Origin: Novosphingobium fluoreni
Lineage (GTDB): Bacteria; Pseudomonadota; Alphaproteobacteria; Sphingomonadales; Sphingomonadaceae
Direction of reading: 5' to 3'
Length of the DNA: 64,000 bases
NCBI RefSeq assembly: GCF_014196615.1
Contig: NZ_JACIDY010000001.1
Coordinates: 186,001-250,000, forward strand
Shown here in pieces: positions 60,792 through 64,000 of this stretch. The position numbers and the translations under genes were made by a program. The notes below the pieces were generated by a model. The model made no database searches and was not told the DNA's origin. It worked only from the letters and a program-made list of their open reading frames with translations. The number at the start of each line of letters is the position of its first letter. Position 1 is the stretch's first letter.

Positions 60792-62153
60792 ATGATCACC
60801 GATGCCGATGAGCTTGCCCGGCTCGACCAGCGATCGCAATTCCACCCCTTCACCGGCGTTGCCGACCTTGCCAAGGAAGGCCCCACCGTGATGACCGGCG
60901 GCCAGGGCGTGCGCGTGCGCGATGCCCATGGTCGTGAGTATCTGGACGGCATGGCCGGCCTGTGGTGCGTGAACCTGGGCTATGGCCGCAAGGAGATCAC
61001 CGAGGCGATCGCCAAGCAGAGCGAGCGCCTGTCGTTTTTCCACACCTTCAACGGCATGACGACCGATGTCGTGGCCGAATGCGCCGACGCTTTGCTGAAG
61101 CGCGCACCGGTGCCGATGTCTCGCGTGTTCTTCGGCGCGTCGGGCAGCGATGCCAACGAGACGCAGCTCAAGCTAATCTGGTACTACAACAATCTTCGCG
61201 GCAAGCCCGAGAAGAAGAAGATCATCGCCCGCCAGTATAGCTATCACGGTTCGGGCGTGGCGACCGGCAGCCTGACCGGCCTGCCCAGCATGCACAACTT
61301 CTTCGACTTGCCGCAAGGCCCGATCATCCACGTCAGCGCGCCCTACTATTACCGCAAGGCGCCCGAAGGCATGAGCGAGCGCGATTTTTCGCGCCATCTC
61401 GCCAAGGAACTGGAAGAGACGATCGAGCGCGAAGGCGCGCACACCATTGCCGCCTTCTTCGCCGAAGCGGTGATGGGCGCTGGCGGCCTGATCCCGCCGC
61501 CCGAAGGCTATTTCGACGAGATCGGCCCGATCCTGAAGAAGCACGACATCCTGCTGGTGGCTGATGAAGTCGTCTCCGGTTTCGGACGCCTCGGCACTTA
61601 CTGGGGTTCGCAGACCTATGGGTACGAGCCGGACCTGATCACCTCCGCCAAGGGCGTGACCAGCGGCTATTTCCCGATGTCGGTCTGCTTCATCTCGCCC
61701 AAGGTCTGGGACGTGATCGAAGGCGCGCAGGATCGCACCGGCGTGTTCGGCCACGGCTATACCTACTCCGCACACCCGGTCGGCGCGGCGGCGGCATTGG
61801 CCGCGCTCAAGCTGATCGACGAGCTGAAGGTGGTCGAGAACGTGGCCGACGTCGGCCCCTACCTGCTGGGCAACCTGAAGGACAAGCTGGGCCAGCACCC
61901 GCACATTGGCGACATTCGCGGCAAGGGCCTGATGCTCGGCGTGGAACTGGTGCAGGATCGCGCTTCCAAGGAAGCCTTCCCGCCTGCCAACCGCACCGGC
62001 CGCGAGATCCTGAAGGCCGCCGCCAAGCGCGGCCTGATCACCCGCGCCCTGGGCGACACCCTGGTGTTCGCGCCGCCGCTGGTGATCAATCGCGAAGAAT
62101 CGGACGAGCTGGTCGAAAAGTTCGCCCTCGCCGTTGGTGACGTGCTGGGCTGA
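60792..62153 (+). CDS. Class III (omega-amino acid:pyruvate type) aminotransferase
   Basis: The 453-residue PLP enzyme moves an amino group from an amine or omega-amino acid to a 2-oxoacid, usually pyruvate. Key residues are Lys287 in TSAKGVTSGY, Asp258 in VADEVVSGFGR, and the cofactor phosphate loop GASGSDANETQLKL. The start HPFTGVADLAKEGPTVMTGGQGVRV is typical of the beta-alanine/putrescine-type group. ATG at 60792 follows AGGAGA; the frame is open 35 codons upstream into the promoter. An MFS transporter gene follows after 59 bases. Alanine formed here could be recycled by the nearby alr-dadA genes. Confidence 0.93.
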   Translation: MITDADELARLDQRSQFHPFTGVADLAKEGPTVMTGGQGVRVRDAHGREYLDGMAGLWCVNLGYGRKEITEAIAKQSERLSFFHTFNGMTTDVVAECADALLKRAPVPMSRVFFGASGSDANETQLKLIWYYNNLRGKPEKKKIIARQYSYHGSGVATGSLTGLPSMHNFFDLPQGPIIHVSAPYYYRKAPEGMSERDFSRHLAKELEETIEREGAHTIAAFFAEAVMGAGGLIPPPEGYFDEIGPILKKHDILLVADEVVSGFGRLGTYWGSQTYGYEPDLITSAKGVTSGYFPMSVCFISPKVWDVIEGAQDRTGVFGHGYTYSAHPVGAAAALAALKLIDELKVVENVADVGPYLLGNLKDKLGQHPHIGDIRGKGLMLGVELVQDRASKEAFPPANRTGREILKAAAKRGLITRALGDTLVFAPPLVINREESDELVEKFALAVGDVLG

Positions 62154-62212
62154 TCCCCACCCCGGCGCTTCACATACCCCACCGGCGATTTTGAACCAGG
62201 TAGACCGAACCC

Positions 62213-63388
62213 ATGCAAACCTCGTCGCCGGTGGAAGCTCTTTCCCACTTCGCCACCAAGGCCCCCCATCTGCGGACCGGGGGCCTGGTGAGCGCGGTGA
62301 TCGTCGGCATCATCGGCGCGATGGTGATCTTCGTGACGCCGGGATTCCTGGCCGTCATCGCCGCGCAATCGGGCATGGACGATGCGCACCTGGGCTATAT
62401 CGCCGCGTGGGACATCAATGCGATGGGCATCACCATCGCGATCAGCGCCTTCATGCTCACCCGCTGCAACTGGCGCGTTGCCGTCGCGGTGGCGCTGGGG
62501 CTGGTGGCGCTGGGCAACGTGGGCACGGCGCTGGCCTCGGGCTATGCCGGGATCGCCGCATCGCGCGTGGTCGCCGGCGCGGGTGAGGGCATCGCCATCG
62601 GCTTCGCCTTTGCGGCTCTGGGCCGGGCGAACAATCCCGACCGCGCCTTTTCAATCTATCTGGTTTCGGGCGCGCTGTCCAGCTCGCTGGTGCTTTATGC
62701 CCTGCCGTCCCTGCTGGTGAGCCTGACGCCGCAAGGCATCTTCGTCGCCAACGCCCTCCTCGCCCTGGCGGCGGCGTGCAGCCTGATCCAGTTCCCGGAC
62801 GGCACCGCGGAAGACGACATGTTCGCCGCGGGCGGCCGCATCGATCGCCGCCTCGCGCTGTTTGCCCTGCTCGCGGTGTTCCTCTACTTCTTCGCCACCG
62901 GCGCGATCTGGAGCTATATCGAGCGGATCGGCATGGCCAGCCGCCTGGACGCCGCCGTCATCGCCAAGGGCTTGTCCTTGGGCACGCTGGCGGGCGTGAT
63001 GGGCGCCGGGCTGGCGGGTCTTTTGCCGCAAAAACTGGGCCGCGCGCTGCCGCTGATCGTCAGCGGGGTGATCTCCGTCGCCAGCTTCCAGATGCTGCTG
63101 GGCACGGTGCCCGCCACCAGCTTCGTGGTCGCCGCCATCCTGCTGCTGTTCGGCTGGAACTTCGCCCAGCCGCTGCTCTCCGGTATCTGTTCCGAGGCGG
63201 ACCGCTGCGGCCGCGTGGTCTGCGCGATGGGCGCGATCCAGACCTTCGGCACCGGCCTTGGCCCCGCCGCCGCCGGTGCGACCTTGCGCGGCGGCGATTT
63301 CAGCGTGGCGATCTGGTCCGCCGGCGCGATCTTGGCGACAAGCCTGGCGATAATGATCTTTGCGATCCGCCGACCGGCGACGCGGTGA
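62213..63388 (+). CDS. MFS transporter
   Basis: The 391-residue protein has 12 predicted membrane segments in two halves with a central loop (QFPDGTAEDDMFAAGGRIDRRL). A cytoplasmic-loop signature of the MFS, RVVAGAGEGIAIGFAFAALG, is in the first half. The substrate is not evident; from context it may import or export an amine or amino acid handled by the aminotransferase upstream, with which it is probably co-transcribed. The ATG at 62213 is the first in frame. Confidence 0.88.
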   Translation: MQTSSPVEALSHFATKAPHLRTGGLVSAVIVGIIGAMVIFVTPGFLAVIAAQSGMDDAHLGYIAAWDINAMGITIAISAFMLTRCNWRVAVAVALGLVALGNVGTALASGYAGIAASRVVAGAGEGIAIGFAFAALGRANNPDRAFSIYLVSGALSSSLVLYALPSLLVSLTPQGIFVANALLALAAACSLIQFPDGTAEDDMFAAGGRIDRRLALFALLAVFLYFFATGAIWSYIERIGMASRLDAAVIAKGLSLGTLAGVMGAGLAGLLPQKLGRALPLIVSGVISVASFQMLLGTVPATSFVVAAILLLFGWNFAQPLLSGICSEADRCGRVVCAMGAIQTFGTGLGPAAAGATLRGGDFSVAIWSAGAILATSLAIMIFAIRRPATR

Positions 63389-63691
63389 TCGCCTTCACCC
63401 GCTCATTTACAGAAGCAGACGTGCGTGGCTCCGGACTTGATGGGAGCCTCAGCCCCTTCGGCAAGCGAAGTTTGGCAGGATCCCGCCGCAGGTTTCGGTG
63501 ACGAGGTGGTCAGCGGCACACGCAACGTGCCACTCCGCGCGTCCAGCCCACCCATTCCAAGACTATGCGAACCATCGTTTGTCTGGCGCACGCGAGCATG
63601 CTTTTCGCTGGTGGATGCTTGCTCCGGGGCGGTGCTGCAACTCATGATACTATGGTTGGTTAGCTTCGCCGTAAATTAATGAGGAACATAG
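63389..63691. other. Intergenic region before the SDR gene
   Basis: About 300 bases with overlapping short frames on both strands (84 and 80 codons) that have no ribosome binding site or known domain. I see no hairpin behind the MFS gene. ATGGTTGGTTAG near 63651 is loosely like the TAACCAA sites elsewhere, read on the minus strand. Confidence 0.45.
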
Positions 63692-64000
63692 ATGCCCACT
63701 TTAGAAGGCAAGGTCGCTTTGGTCACCGGGGCAAGCAGAGGGATCGGCAAGGGAATCGCCCTGATTCTCGGCGCAGCAGGAGCGACGGTCTATATTACCG
63801 GTCGCACGCAGAAGGAGGGCGATGCGTGGCTTCCCGGTACGGTTGGCGCCACCGCTGAAGAGGTCACCGCCGCGGGCGGAAAGGGCATTGCGGTCGCCTG
63901 CGATCATGCGGATGACGATCAGGTCCGCAAGCTGTTTGACCAGATCAAGGGGGGGCAGGGCGCCCTGGACCTTTTGGTGAACAATGCCACGCTTCTCAAT
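63692..64000 (+). CDS. Short-chain dehydrogenase/reductase (N-terminal part, cut by window edge)
   Basis: The visible 103 residues begin with the classical SDR cofactor motif VALVTGASRGIGKGIALILGAAGATVYITGR (Gly-rich TGxxxGxG) and continue to DLLVNNAT, the NNAG-type strand motif with Thr in the last position. Basic Arg after the second strand (TGRTQ) suggests NADP(H) preference. The stretch EGDAWLPGTVGATAEEVTAAGGKG is like the DHRS1-type group. GAGGAA lies upstream of the ATG. The catalytic Ser-Tyr-Lys lies beyond the window. Confidence 0.93.
   Translation, partial: MPTLEGKVALVTGASRGIGKGIALILGAAGATVYITGRTQKEGDAWLPGTVGATAEEVTAAGGKGIAVACDHADDDQVRKLFDQIKGGQGALDLLVNNATLLN

Noticed and set aside
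1..64000. CRISPR array, prophage or insertion sequence
   Set aside because: No regularly spaced repeats, transposase, integrase or phage structural genes were found on reading through the window.

Overview
The window is high-GC DNA from a flagellated alphaproteobacterium, most probably a sphingomonad (Novosphingobium/Sphingomonas type). This assignment is an inference. It rests on the protein families and their order (lptB-rpoN, hflKC-degP, mrp-hflKC), a TonB-dependent receptor with a TonB-like energy transducer, and a repeat at 15887-15967 of the kind I know from sphingomonad genomes. I see no insertion sequence, phage gene or CRISPR array.

Layout. 1-6187: the end of a flagellar operon (fliN-fliO-fliP-fliQ-fliR-flhB, then fliD-fliS) and a LuxR-type regulator with a degenerate receiver. 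6316-18745: tRNA-Val, a winged-helix protein behind an SOS-box-like site, hemH overlapping an orphan molybdenum hydroxylase subunit, mrp, hflKC, a DegP protease, PBP1A and msrB. 18959-34450: a Crp/Fnr regulator, a two-gene NHEJ system (ligD, ku), a TonB-like protein, rpoN-lptB, pmbA, a processive GT2 glycosyltransferase, tRNA-Thr, a cold-shock protein, three small conserved or hypothetical genes and a two-component system. 34569-42233: a large TonB-dependent receptor, a DUF427 protein, a three-subunit PaoABC-like aldehyde oxidoreductase and a VOC protein.

42298-55501 is the most interesting stretch. A tightly overlapped operon encodes an acyl-CoA ligase, a thiolase-fold protein lacking the catalytic Cys, a DUF35-SDR fusion and a cyclase-family hydrolase, followed by an APC permease and an aldehyde dehydrogenase. 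Next to it are a MarR regulator and a two-subunit indolepyruvate-ferredoxin-oxidoreductase-like enzyme (iorA-iorB). The two transcription units carry the same 14-bp palindrome (TATGCA-N2-TGCATA) in their promoter regions, so they probably form one MarR regulon. The gene set fits a CoA-dependent aromatic side-chain pathway. One chemically consistent reading is 3-hydroxyacyl-CoA retro-aldol cleavage, then hydrolysis of an isatin-like ring, then oxidative decarboxylation of the resulting arylglyoxylate to an aryl-CoA, as would suit lower indole-3-acetate degradation. No ring oxygenase is present in the window.

55520-64000: an Lrp regulator divergent from alr-dadA-ridA (alanine racemisation and oxidation), a LysR regulator, a class III aminotransferase with an MFS transporter, and the start of an SDR gene. 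The aminotransferase could make alanine from pyruvate and Alr/DadA could return it to pyruvate; this link is inferred.
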